Positions 43,416 to 54,756 of a DNA stretch of 64,000 nucleotides are shown piece after piece. Source of the DNA: Phialophora verrucosa (lineage: Eukaryota > Ascomycota > Eurotiomycetes > Chaetothyriales > Herpotrichiellaceae); NCBI GenBank assembly GCA_002099365.1, contig MSED01000003.1, positions 992,001 through 1,056,000 on the forward strand. The letters are read 5' to 3'. Both the position numbers and the translations under genes were made by a program. Positions within the stretch are counted from its first letter, which is position 1, and every line of letters begins with the position of its first letter. The notes under the pieces are model-generated. The model did not search any database. It had not been told where the DNA came from and saw only the letters and a list, made by a program, of their open reading frames with translations.

Positions 43416-44965
43416 CCCCGAACAGTGCTTCATCCCTTACCATTTTTGCTCAGGAAAGGGAGCGAGACCGCTTTGACCGGAAACGTGAAGGAGCATCAAA
43501 AGAGGCCCGGCCAAGCACGGGAAAGCGTCGTAGGAGCCACGGCAGAGTAAGGGGGTGCGCGCCCAAGCACTGGGCGAGCCACAGGGAGCTCTGTCAGGTG
43601 CCCGTTCGCAGCAGCCGGTTCGGGCTCAGGGGGTCCTCTTCGATCCTCGGCTACAAGTTTCCCAGCTGCAACTCTTCATTTGTTTTGGTTGAGCCTGCTG
43701 CCTGGCAATTTTCGATCTTCTCGTCACTCGACCTAATCCTGGCGCTGAGTTGGAAACGAACTCGGTCACGTACCTAACCTACTGCTCTCTGTGGCTAGCA
43801 AGGTAATAAATATTCACGATCCATTTCTACGACTAGATGGTTCGATCCAGTGCCTAGTCACATAGAAACAATCGCCGATCGCGATAGAGAACCATATTGA
43901 CGAAGAACTTCGTCGGCGATGCGAGGTACTATTCTTGAAGAGGTATGGCCGCGAAGAGCTGTAGAGGAGAAAGTCCTGCAATTATTTAGTAATGTTTATA
44001 CCTTGGACTAGTTTGTCGTGATATGGTTGAATTGTGATCGTTAAATTGGTCCGAAAAGTCGTGGCCGGGAAATCCGCCTTCCGTTCAGGCCCATCTGCCT
44101 GACTACGCGCTCAGCATCTTCCTAACTAGTATCTCCCAGGAGATCCAGAAAGTTGTGTTATAAGAAGCACCTCTCCCCCTCCAACCTAGAGCTCGAATCA
44201 TACAAAACGTGATGACTCCACCGAGCACCTTTCGCACAGAGGTGTCTGCTCAAGCATGCTCACCCATGTGATCCTGAATATCATCTAACTAGGCAGAAAT
44301 CTTCTTATGGAACGTTCAAGGATTGTCACATACTCCGAAATGTGATAAACCTTCCCTGGACCAGATAAGGCTGGAGCTTGACTTCTATTTTCGAGAGATG
44401 GGTACACCATTACCATCTTCCACTTCACTTTTCACCTGATGGATATTCGAACCAACAAGGCTGTTACTTTCCCTGAACTGCGCTGGCCATTCACAGCTCG
44501 ACTGATTTCTGTGTGCTTCCCCAGGCCGAGATTGTACTATACCTGTTTCGAGAGTTGCGGTCGGCTTGGGACGACCGCACGCAACAGAACAGGAATAGTA
44601 CCTCGTACCTTGGCAGGAATGACGAGGAAAATGCGAAAACTAGAATGGTGACTGCATGAAGACCGTAAGTATAAGTAGACGAGGTATTGCCAAATGCCTT
44701 TTACTTGTGTACTCTCAACATTTCAGTCAATGTGTCTTTTATGCATCCGCTACAGTGATCCAGAGAGACATAGCGACTGAGTTTATTGCTCACATCAAAA
44801 CGGGTCGACCATACACAACACCATCAGACTGGTCTGCGTTGACCTTGGTTGCTTAGCACAAACCACCACCGCGGCTCATTGACATACCTCGGCCAACAGG
44901 GTTCTCCGTCGGGGTCACCTAGCCACGATTCCTTTTTGATATATACCCCCGACTAACCCGCTGGG
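43292..44965. other. no gene supported
   Basis: About 1.7 kb with a dinucleotide microsatellite near its left end. Open frames are short and unrecognised. A fragment resembling a tRNA B box (GGTTCGATCC near 43839) lacks a cloverleaf. Confidence 0.45.
43366..43416. repeat. (AC)n/(AT)n microsatellite
   Basis: About 50 bp of alternating TATAC, AC and AT dinucleotides just after the P450 gene. A simple repeat that may vary in length between strains. Confidence 0.9.
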
Positions 44966-45635
44966 ATGAGTGATTCCTTGGGTTTAGGGTCCACCTCGAA
45001 TGGTATACGGGACCTGGCAGGTCCTGGAACTTCCGGTCTTTCCCATCAAACCAATAATCATTGTCAAAACGATCCACAACCAGAAGTCCAAGGTAAGTCT
45101 TAGCTTGAGAATCGAATACGCTTGAATAGAGACTGGCTCTTGGAACAAAGCTGACTCACCTGAAGTCCAGGAACAAGGTCGCCAAATCGTCCGTACAAAT
45201 CATCCTGGTCGGGCAAGCACTTGGGGTCAGAGCAACGTACGGAGGCCGCGATGTGGCCGGTGTATCACAAACCGAAAGCGCTGTGATAGTGTCAAACCCG
45301 TCTGTGGCTATTGTCAGAAAATACCAGAGCGCTGTCACTGGCCTGTGGGTAACCCTTCAAGAAGTGGACTTATCGAATTGCGTACTTTGCAAAGACTTGA
45401 TGAAGATAATCCGGAGCACAGTGCGCGTCACATAAATGAAGAGGGATCGACAAGCAACAACATAGTGGGCGGACAATTGGCAACTAGTACTGCGGCGGTT
45501 CAAGCGGAATTAGTCTCACCAAGCCAGCCTTCCGGACAATTCGAAGGACAGAACGCGGGTGCGATGGTGACGCAGCAAATGCCGATTGAATGCCAGGCCC
45601 CAGGACATCCTTTGCGAGAGCTGGGAGCGTCTTGA
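44966..45635 (+). CDS. orphan Zn2Cys6 zinc-cluster protein, possibly truncated
   Basis: Two exons (44966-45092, 45166-45635) give 198 residues. Exon 2 carries a full binuclear zinc cluster, RCGRCITNRKRCD...VCGYC...RC, with Cx2Cx6Cx6Cx2Cx6C spacing starting at about residue 72. The N-terminus MSDSLGLG and the C-terminal half (Gln, Ser, Thr, Asn-rich) are low complexity. There is no fungal_trans middle domain, which normally adds 400 or more residues. The second splice acceptor (GAAG/TC) is not strong and further exons could lie downstream (an acidic SDSDSDVDSD stretch follows at about 45750). It may be a truncated regulator or the 5' end of a decayed gene. Confidence 0.48.
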
Positions 45636-47728
45636 CCGAATCCGAGTGAGAGTCCCGCAGCGCACCAGAGTATACCGAGGCTACGGGCCTCGATTGCCAG
45701 TGACGGGCGAAGAGATAGATTGAAAAACTCTGGTACCCGAAGCTCAGTACTCCGACTCGGACTCTGACGTCGACTCGGATCTCGTGAAAAAATTTGAAGC
45801 GCTCGTTATTGTAAAGCAGGCAAAGAAAGACTGCAACGGAGCAGCGATCATTCCTGAGACTCTTTGATCATCATGTTAAGCGCAGGCGACCGCAAAAGAA
45901 AGTGAAATAATTTGAGATCCAGCTTGCTTACCCATGGTGCGTTCAAAGTCAAAGTCAATGGCAGAAAGCCGAAGCCATTTGTCTTCGACGTTTAAGAGTT
46001 CACCAAAACGAGCAAGGCAGAAATTGCCGCTTTCTCCCATTCTGCACGTCCTTTTCCTGACGTGCCTTCGAAGCAATCCAAAAGGGCTACCAGAAAAGAA
46101 CGAATTGCATTAGGCAAATTACACGCTTTGGCGCAGGAGTCTCTGTCACTGTTGGTGCACGTATATGATGTGAAAGCTGAATATTCAACGGAAATGCAGC
46201 TGGAACCTCTCCATTGCCATTCGAGTAACCTTCTCGGTATGGACATATCTGCTATGACAGCAGCAACAATAGATCGCTCGAAACGGTCATCTCTCGGCCA
46301 GAGTTCGCTTCCTGCAGAGAACGATACGCAAGTAATAACGAGAGGTACTAAACAGGTCGACAAGCACAAAGATACTTGGCCCCTGAGACCGAAGGATCGA
46401 AGTTCTCAGGCAGTCGGCTTCTGTAAATTGGTTTCAGGACCGCTATCCCACGCTTTACGTTGAGCCACTCAGTCTCGAGTGTGGCAGTGCCGTACGGAGT
46501 CCAAGCCGCTGCCCCGAGAACGGTGAGTCCTGAGTCGGCAACTCCTTGTCGTCGAGGCGCAGGCACCTATAGGGTATCACAGGGTCTGAGGAATCCCTCG
46601 CGGCAGAGGGCAGATTTGCGGTATCTGTTCTCGGCTGTTCCCAATCTTTCTCTCGCTATGGGCGGTGACCAAGGTATGCAGTTCTTACCTCGGTTTTGAT
46701 GTTACAGTGACACACTGAGAAGATTGCATTGCTCGATGCAGGCGAAGCGTTGCTACGAGCACTGTCTCTTCATAGTTGACCGGATATTGCGGAGTCGAAT
46801 TCGAGGTTCTATTGTCCGTCGACCGCTGCGGAAGGCCGATAGATGTAGGATGCGAGGTGTCGCCAGCGGGGTGTCATTCAAAGTTGCTTTGTGGTATGGT
46901 TATTTTATGTCTATTTTATGTCTATTTTATGTCATCTGAAATGCACCTCGACTTCTTCCCAGCATCGAACAGCACGCAAAGATCAGTTGCTCCCTTTTCA
47001 CAAGGACCATTTCGATTCAGCTGTCAATACACGGAGTATCTTGGAACAATGCCATCCCTGTAACTGCGCTCCTCACGCTATTCAACCCTGCTGCTGAACT
47101 GTGTCACCTTGGCAGCCCCCGTTAAGATAGGACTAGTGTGGTCACAACTATTCGTCTCCATTTGACCTCCGCACTTTCAACCAGCTCTCCAGTCGAAACA
47201 ATCTACACAATTGGTTCGCACACCTTCGCCCGAAACCTCGGGAGGACGCGTTACCCCACCTCTCTGACCTGGGGAACTTGGAGCCTCTTCGTGCTGGTAC
47301 GCTAACGAAGCAACGACTTCGAAGCGCTTTCTGCCATTGGCGATCTTGATCTGTCTTGTGTTTAGCGTTGGTCCGGTTGACCATGGCCGATGCTGGGTTA
47401 AGGATGCTTCGCCTAGACTGGAAGGAGAAGGCCACTGGATGGATGGAAAACCCGGCAACATCAAATTTAGTCTGGTCAATCCTCAGGTGCCGCCGGGATG
47501 TAGAGACGGCAGAAGCAGCGTTGGGCCACGCACTTCTCGAGAGGCTTCAAGCATCCGACGAACTGGGGTCCATTGTACTAACCTCTCGCTCGAACACGGT
47601 CACCGCTAGAGCTAAACACAAGGGAACAAATATGAGATGGCAACCGAGTATAAGTATGCCCCGTCCTCCGAATAATCTACAGCTCTACTCAATCCCTCTC
47701 AGCGGCAGGGCTCCTCAGAGTCGTCAAC
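45636..47728. other. no gene supported; possible debris
   Basis: About 2.1 kb. Scattered frames such as EAQYSDSDSDVDSDL (about 45740-45790) and the 134-residue frame at 46062-46463 have protein-like stretches but no family match and no consistent splice structure. An 11-bp tandem repeat lies at 46900-46931. The right end is the promoter of the tannase-like gene. Confidence 0.4.
46900..46931. repeat. 11-bp tandem repeat, about three copies
   Basis: The unit TCTATTTTATG is repeated about three times (the first copy is imperfect), directly adjoining. Short AT-rich minisatellite in non-coding DNA. Confidence 0.8.
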
Positions 47729-49291
47729 ATGTCTCTAATTAGTCTAGCCGTCCTCGCTTGCGCAGCTTTGACGCAAGGCTCCCCTACCAAAGCCAATACA
47801 GCATGCTCATCACTGGCGACTCCCAAAGTACCAGGCGCGACAGTTCTCTCTGTGACAAGTGCTGAGCTGCGGAACTTCTCCACCATTGGTAACTCGCCAA
47901 ATTCGTCGCGCGGCGTCTTGACTACCGTGGATATATGTGATGTGAATATCACCTTGACCCATCCAGGAGCTAACGACACGGTCCTCGTCGAAGTCTGGCT
48001 TCCACTTGACGCTTCAACCTGGAATGGCCGCTTCCAAGGCATTGGCGGTGGTGGCTTCTCCACAGGAGGGCCGGCCAGTAGCCTAGGAGCAGCGGTGGTA
48101 GCGGGATATTCTGCCGCCTACACCGACGGCGGCCATAATTCGAGCGCTCCTGTTTCATCATGGCTACTCAAAAACGGCGAAGTCAACTGGCCTCTACTCA
48201 CAGATTTCTCGTCACGCTCGCTCCATGATCTGGCCGTCGTCGGCAAGGCTGACAGCCAAATTTACTATCGCACCGCTCCCAAATACTCGTACTGGGTTGG
48301 CTGTTCGACTGGAGGCCGCCAGGGACACATGGAAGCCCAAAGGTATCCTGGTGACTACAATGGAATCATTGCCAACGCGCCTGCTATCAACTGGGCGCAC
48401 TTTTTGGTCGCTGAGTACTGGCCTCAAGTTGTCATGCAGACAGCCAACGTCTATCCCTCTCTTTGCGAATTGACGGCGTTTCAGAACGCAAGCATCAAGC
48501 TCTGCGACCCCTTGGACGGAGCAACTGATGGGATTATAAGCGACCCTTTCAACTGTCCTTTCGATCCGCAGTCGCTAGTCGGGCAGCAGGTTGACTGCAA
48601 CCCCAATGTCACCATCACCAAAGAGGTCGCCGATGTGGTCAAGCAGATCTTTGCCGGTCCTCGAGCTCCCTCGGGCCAATTCCTCTGGTACGGCATCCTT
48701 CCTGGTACTTCGTTTGCAGGCCTTGCCAACACGAGCTCTGCTACCTCGGGAGCCCCTTTTTCCATCTCCCAAAACTGGATGCAAGATGTCCTACAATTGG
48801 ATCCTTCCTTCGATACCACGACCATGACCGTTGAAAACTTCACCACTTTCTTTTATCAGTCCGTTCAGCAGTTTGATTCGGTCATCGGCACTCGAAATCC
48901 AGATCTGACGCCATTCAAGAATGCTGGTGGTAAAATGATCACCTGGCATGGCATGTCCGATCAGCTCATCTTCCCCAACGGCACAGTCAATTACTTGGAA
49001 AGTGTACAAGCAGTGATGGGAGGGCCGGACGCTGTCAACGAATTCCACCGTCTGTACCTGGTACCAGGTGCTCAACATTGTGCAACCTACAATGGACCCA
49101 TACCCGTTCCCGCACAGACCTTGGAGACATTGGTGAAGTGGGTGGAGCAAGGTGTCGCTCCAGGTGCACTTTTCGCTAATGACACTGTTGCTGATGGTTC
49201 TGTGGTTAGTCGAAACATTTGCATGTATCCCCACAAACCTCACTACGTGAGCGGAGATGTGAAGTCAGCAGATAGCTTTGTCTGTAAATAG
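47729..49291 (+). CDS. tannase/feruloyl esterase family protein, secreted
   Basis: A single exon of 520 residues. Signal peptide MSLISLAVLACAALTQG. Catalytic features of the family: nucleophile in GCSTGGRQGHMEAQRYPGDY (Cys-Ser-x-Gly-Gly), Asp in TWHGMSDQLIFP and His in VPGAQHC. The paired Cys next to Ser and His form the CS-D-HC arrangement known in Aspergillus feruloyl esterases and tannases. GIGGGGFSTGG forms the oxyanion region. Many NxS/T sites agree with secretion. It would cleave plant phenolic esters (feruloyl, galloyl or chlorogenic type), freeing aromatic acids. No introns, unlike most neighbours. Confidence 0.92.
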   Translation: MSLISLAVLACAALTQGSPTKANTACSSLATPKVPGATVLSVTSAELRNFSTIGNSPNSSRGVLTTVDICDVNITLTHPGANDTVLVEVWLPLDASTWNGRFQGIGGGGFSTGGPASSLGAAVVAGYSAAYTDGGHNSSAPVSSWLLKNGEVNWPLLTDFSSRSLHDLAVVGKADSQIYYRTAPKYSYWVGCSTGGRQGHMEAQRYPGDYNGIIANAPAINWAHFLVAEYWPQVVMQTANVYPSLCELTAFQNASIKLCDPLDGATDGIISDPFNCPFDPQSLVGQQVDCNPNVTITKEVADVVKQIFAGPRAPSGQFLWYGILPGTSFAGLANTSSATSGAPFSISQNWMQDVLQLDPSFDTTTMTVENFTTFFYQSVQQFDSVIGTRNPDLTPFKNAGGKMITWHGMSDQLIFPNGTVNYLESVQAVMGGPDAVNEFHRLYLVPGAQHCATYNGPIPVPAQTLETLVKWVEQGVAPGALFANDTVADGSVVSRNICMYPHKPHYVSGDVKSADSFVCK

Positions 49292-50960
49292 TTCCCGAAG
49301 ATCAAGTACTGTTGCGGGGTGGAGACGAATCAGGGAATGTGCAAGGCACCAGAGCATGTAATCATCACCCACCGCAAGGCAACCCTGCGTTTCGATCAAT
49401 ACCATACAAGTTGCACACAATTGCTCAAGAGCTCCCCATCGTCCCTATGACATTACATGGTTAAGAGAACCTTCGGATTTCGCTTGCAGACCATCTCTCG
49501 CTCTTGCAATTCGCACGGAAAATGTACGTTAGCCAAGTTTGTCCCAAGAGCCTGGGGTAGACATTGATTTTACCCTCGTCTGCCAAACCGTAGGTCGGCA
49601 CTGGGGCCGAGGACACGATAGGATAGACCACGTTGCCCTCCCTCGTTTATGACCGGCCTTGGGTCAAGATTAATTCCCTCCTACACACCGTCCCTATGGT
49701 GATGGAGCTTGGTCCAGCCGAAACGCACGAGGATCCGCACCGTTCATTGACCGGGAATTGAAAACGGCAACCATAAAGCCCGGGACTGGGCCCGGTTGAC
49801 TGACAGATATTCGGCTCCCCCACCCTTTTCTGTCAGGAATGAAAAGTTGGGATGCCGAAGCCAGGTACCGGAGGGGGAGATAGAGACCAAACTGAATTAG
49901 AACGGGCTAGCAAATGTCGCGGGCGACTCTGATTGGCACCGAATAGGACAGTCCGTGGGCTGTGTGACAACGCAGAGTGCGGAGTACAGATGCTAGCTCC
50001 TTAATGTGTGGTTAGGGTTGTAGGCGAGACTTGGTGCGGGATGAGAGCCACTCTATTGGGGGATACAGAAGCTTGACTTCCGGAGTACTTTTGCTTGCTT
50101 CGACCTCTGGTAATCCGCTTCGAATTACCCTTGCCTCGTGGCCTACAGAATTTGTGGATGAAATCCCACAACCACCACACACCACCATTTGTTGCCGTTC
50201 CGTTAGAGGGTGACAAGCACCCAAGTTTCGAACTGCTCTTGATACCATTTTACTATGCCAGAGAGGTGGTGATAAGGATGCATCCGTGACTCACTTGCCT
50301 AGTTGTTAAAGAGCATTGCAAGGATGGCGAGAGTAGACACTGGGGTCAGGTCTTGCCGCAATGCATAGGAGATTAACTTGTATACCTAGGTAAGTCTACC
50401 TCGGTATCTGTGGCCGGGCAGGTGCCGCACTCAGCCAGCGTTCCGTGCCACGAGGCAAGCCAGAAGGTCTCAATCGACTTCGTATCGCTCGCATTCATGT
50501 AACGGAGCCAATTGGCTGCACCTATCTGCATCTGCGACCCCGTTAGTCCAGCCCCATGGGGAAGACGGGGAGGAAGTCTATGTAATGGGCGGGTAGGTTT
50601 CGCCGGCGCCACTGTGTGCCGTCAACAACAACCGCTCACGAAACTGCAAGTACACGCGTCGCACAATGACCGGAAGTCCTCCTTGGCTCGGATGATCGGC
50701 TGTTGACCCTGGAGGTAGTCCTGGATCCGATGCAGGAAGGTTGGTCACTTCAAATGTCTCGAGGCATCGGACTCAATGCTAGGTTTACCAAAGCCGAAGA
50801 AAAGCATCAATGGCTGATGCTAAGATCGCGTAAGCTTTGATAAAAAGCTTGTTCCCAGGAGGGACCTCTGCGCTCTTTATATGCTGGCAGCCGCCGAGTG
50901 GTTCCGTCGCTTCTCAACCTCTTCAACAAGCCCATCGTGTTGCAATCGACTGTTCTGACC
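49292..50960. other. no gene supported
   Basis: About 1.7 kb between the tannase stop and the carrier start. Frames seen are short and unrecognised. One TCGG-N8-CCGA occurs near 49592, with the wrong spacer for the cluster motif. The last 500 bp should hold the carrier promoter. Confidence 0.45.
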
Positions 50961-52139
50961 ATGGAGCAAGACCCTTCGACAATGTCGTACCTGGACAAAG
51001 CCCAGCCCACCGTCTCCCAAGACGGAAGCAACCATCTCAGTCGACAGGTCACCCTGCAGCTCAGCCCGGAGCAATATGAACGACTTTTCTTCCAGCCCTC
51101 CGCTCCTCGAGGAGACCTTGCAAAACGACTGGGTAAGTACCTGGTCCGCCTCTGATATGCCAGGCTCTGCAATACTTATCAGCTGCAATCAGGAAATCCA
51201 ACTCTTCTCGGCGTCCTCGGCTTCTTGATCCCTTTCACACCGACCGTATTCTCCTTCATTGGTTTCAGGGGCTCTAATAACACCTGTGAGTTTTCTGTGG
51301 TGGCCTTCGAAGGAAGGTCGAGTCAAAAAGATCCCATGGGCTGACGCATCAAACAGCAACGATCGGATTCAGCGGATCCTACTACTTCCTGGGTGGTATT
51401 GCGATGTGCATTGCGGGAATATGTGAATTCATTCTGGGAAACAGTGCGCTCAGAGCCCCTCGCCCCGCCAGTTCTGTAGTTCCTTTCATCAACTGACGCG
51501 TCATGATAGCGTTTCCATTCGCCCTCTTCATCATCTATGATGCTCACTGGTGCAACCTTGGCTACACATTCTCCCCAGTCATGGACCTCACAGCAGCCTA
51601 CGGAACCAACGGCGCCGTTAGTGTCCTTTATACCGCTGGCCAGGGATTTTACAGCATCACCATGTAAGGATGGGATTGACATGCAACTTTGCAATAGGAC
51701 TAAAGGCGCTGACGGGTGCTTTTAGGACACTGACAAGTTTTGTCTTCTTCCTGTCTTCCCTGAAGACCAACTTTCCACTCGCGCTCGCCATATTCTCCCT
51801 TATATTCTTATTTTCCTTTGTCGCCGCCGCCGAGTTCAAGCTTGGGCACGCTGCTAGCCCCGGGGACCTCGGTCAGGTTGAGCACTACTTACAGATTGCC
51901 GGTGGATTTGGGATGGTCACCTTAATCATGGGATGGTACATTGACCCACAACTCCTGTCTATGCCGACTTCTTGATCTTGAAAGCTGACTGTAACCCTAG
52001 GTATCTCGCAATTGCTCTGGCTCTGGCGGCCACCGAATTCCCAATCCAGATTCCCATCCTTGACCTGGCTTCCAAGATTCCAGGTCCCAAGAAGACTAAA
52101 GACGTGGAGCACAATGCGCCACGTCGTAAAGAGCAGTAA
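50961..52139 (+). CDS. Gpr1/Fun34/YaaH-family transporter (acetate/ammonium type)
   Basis: Six exons (50961-51132, 51193-51285, 51357-51443, 51510-51663, 51726-51935, 52001-52139) give 284 residues, the usual family length. Start MEQDPST. The family signature region is GNPTLLGVLGFLIPFTPTVF (variant of NPAPLGL), at the start of helix 1. Then follow GGIAMCIAGICEFILGNTFP, DAHWCNLGYTFSP, TLTSFVFFLSSLKTN and the last helix YLAIALALAATEFPIQIP, making six helices. Aspergillus AcpA and yeast Ady2 of this family carry acetate; others affect ammonia export. Short N- and C-terminal cytosolic tails. Either role would suit a fungus growing on amino or phenolic substrates. Confidence 0.9.
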
Positions 52140-52557
52140 TTAGTGTACTGGAGGAGAAACTCGGGGCACTCTGGAAAAGGACGAGATATGTCAATAAACA
52201 GAAGGGTAGGGGTGCTACCGTAGCGAAATCCGATTCAAGGTAATCTAAGGATATGACCCTATCCACTATAACCTATTACGGTTGTAATTTAGGTCGTAGA
52301 GAGATGAGGGTATATGTAGATATAGCGAGCGAACGAGGAATCAAAAGATGGACACGCTTATTTCTCAAAGGGATCTGACCTAGGTCTCCATAACCACCTA
52401 ACCTATCAGGTCTGGAAACAGAAAGGGATTGTAGAAAGGTCCGTTTTGGTCATAGAATATGTCGCTACCTTGGGCCTGAACTAGCCTAGGATGCACGTCA
52501 ACACCCCTACCACCGCCACAATTTGAATATTGCTGAGAACTGTACCCTGAGATGCTA
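52140..52557. other. intergenic, convergent 3' ends
   Basis: About 420 bp between the carrier stop and the NmrA-like remnant stop. AT-rich, no coding signal. Confidence 0.45.
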
Positions 52558-53199
52558 TTAGTTTGATATCACGAAGGTGCCTCCATCCCAAGTGCTCTTC
52601 TCAACGGCATCCACTAGACATGCCGCTACATTAGCCCTTGAGAGTCCCCCCAAGCCCGCGAAAACACCGAATCCTTTGCCATCCTCGCCAAGGAACTCAA
52701 CTGGCGCGTTGTTTGCCACAGTCAGTCTCGCTGGCTTCAACAACGCGTATTTCAATCCCCTCTTCTTGAGTATCTCTTCGACATGATTATGGTCTGCGAT
52801 CGAATGCTTAAATCCGGTGTTGGAAATCACCCATCTCATAATTACAGTGATATTCGCAAAAAAGACCCCAACCCCAAATAAAGACATTGTCGCAATTTTA
52901 GAAACGCCATGCATTCTTACAGCGGCGATGAAATTTTCGTGCGCGTCCGACAGGACTCGAGTTCCCTTGTTTTGTCGAGGATGAAAGCGTGACGATCACT
53001 GCAGTTAGGGGGTCGCCCTGGACTGCCTTGGAAGCGCTTTCAATGTTCGAAGGCTCCGCTGGATGATGTTCAGGTTTTCCCTGGCTGCAAGTGTAGAGGG
53101 ATTCCGAATCAAGGCTGTAACCTTCTGGCCACGCTGCAATGCTTCATTGATGACGAGCGGACCAGTCTACCCACCACAACCAATAGCAAGGACACGCAT
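52558..53199 (-). pseudogene. NmrA-like NAD(P)-binding protein, disrupted
   Basis: The whole length of a short NmrA/NAD(P)-binding Rossmann protein is recognisable, but broken. It starts MRVLAIGCGG, then an in-frame TAG (53169-53167) interrupts the dinucleotide loop where GxTGxTG is expected. Next come TGPLVINEALQRGQKVTAL and IRNPSTLAARENLNII. A frame change leads to ASKAVQGDPLTAVIVTLSSS, and another to SDAHENFIAAVRMHGVSKI. The last part, HSIADHNHVEEILKKRGL, YALLKPARLTVANNAPV and STWDGGTFVISN, is intact to the stop at 52558. One stop and at least two frameshifts mean no full product. The readable C-terminal frame suggests fairly recent loss. Confidence 0.72.
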
Positions 53200-54756
53200 A
53201 CTAAAAATCTTGTTGTGCTGTGGTAGGATGGATGCGGACCTCGTTCCCAATGGCTATGGGGATGGTTTGGTTTGAACCCGTTGTACAATGCTTTTAGTAT
53301 AATTTTCAACTTTGCTAAGATCAACGGATGATGAACTGGATACTCTGAGTCGATTTTATATAAACGACGAGCTCCAATCAGGTGTATATAGCTTTAGCAT
53401 AGACTCTATTGAGGGTGCTGGGCTGATTAGACTTAAGGAATGGCCGCAATAAGTCTTAGGCCGTGTAGCTACCCAGTTCATTGAAATGCTTCTGCCTAGT
53501 TGCGGCAATTACTCTAGGCTGAAGTCCGTAGGATTACAATCCCTAGCTCTTACAAAGGTCGTTCACGTGAAGTTTGGAGCGTAGAGAGAATGTCGAGTGC
53601 CCGTCTGGGTCGAAGGCACGGCATTATCGGATTTAGGCACTGGCTGGGCAAGGCTCTGGGGCGGTGGAGTGCATTAGCTAGACGAGGGAATGCCGTTCCA
53701 CACAGCAGCCATGCGGGTCAAGAAGCTGTTGAACAGCGACCAAGTCGACGGCCTAGACCTTTAGCAGGAGGTATTCTAACCGCGGGCTTGATATCCGAAT
53801 GAGACTATGTCTAAGCACAGTTGTAGATTTGTTATTACGATAGGATATGACGAGAAAGAATAATTTGGTCGTCATCATGGGGCATGATAGACGGCAGCGC
53901 TGGGAAGACGAGCACGTCAGGACAACGGTTTCACCCACTGCTACCCAACGCGGCACGACATAACTATACCTAGACACTCACTCAACGTTGCCACTTGTGA
54001 GCTCCATCAGGGGTTACATATCAGTGGCTGTGTAGACGTCGGTTGCGTCTTTGAGCACAAAGGCTGGAACTGTCCAACGACAGCTGATGCCGCCGCGAAG
54101 GTCTTGACTCGGCCACTGTCTCATCTCCTGGGCAATTGGTATGAGCGAGCCAAAAGGCAGACCTACGCTAAATATATATAGCCCTTGAACTGCCATCCCG
54201 TGGCACTTCCTCGATGTTATCACAAATTTTTCCATATTTTGTATCAACAACAGTAGCTAATTTAATGGTCTCTCGAACAAATGACTACCTGCTGCTCCTA
54301 GCTTTACTCGAAGCCAATCATTGTGCAGTTCTCAAATCCAGAACTTGGCCACAGACAAGGGATAGTGATGACATTGATCGCCGAGTCACGGTTGGCTTGT
54401 GCCGATGAACTCTATCACCTCGGCCCATGGCTCATTCACTGCTATGTATTTTGCTCTATTATCTCCAGTTTCGCTTAGGCTATTTGTAATATACTGGCGA
54501 GGCGGAACATTCGCAGCCAGCCAGGAGTGATCCATACGGCAAGCTCAAAACTTTTGATTGGACATGGTACCTTTTGCACCCGTATTGTATATTAAAAAAA
54601 GCCGTCTCCACAAAGGTCCATCTTTCGTCTGGTCTGTCAAAAACCGCTATTGCAAGAATTTGACGTCTTGTCGGGACCAAATCATCCGCAGCACGCTGCT
54701 CTGAACATAGTGACTATCCTTTCTCCTGAGTCGATCAATACGACCTATTGACAACC
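53200..54756. other. no gene supported
   Basis: About 1.56 kb, AT-rich, with stops in all frames and only short unrecognised frames. The last few hundred bases should include the promoter of the MDR reductase gene. Confidence 0.5.

Noticed and set aside
43801..43860. tRNA-like B box (GGTTCGATCC)
   Set aside because: Flanking bases do not form acceptor, D or T stems, and no A box lies at the right distance.
46062..46463. 134-residue plus-strand frame
   Set aside because: No recognisable family, no splice or promoter context, and overlapping open frames on the other strand.
49590..49606. TCGG and CCGA separated by eight bases
   Set aside because: The spacer is wrong, and it lies far from the cluster in gene-free DNA; treated as chance.
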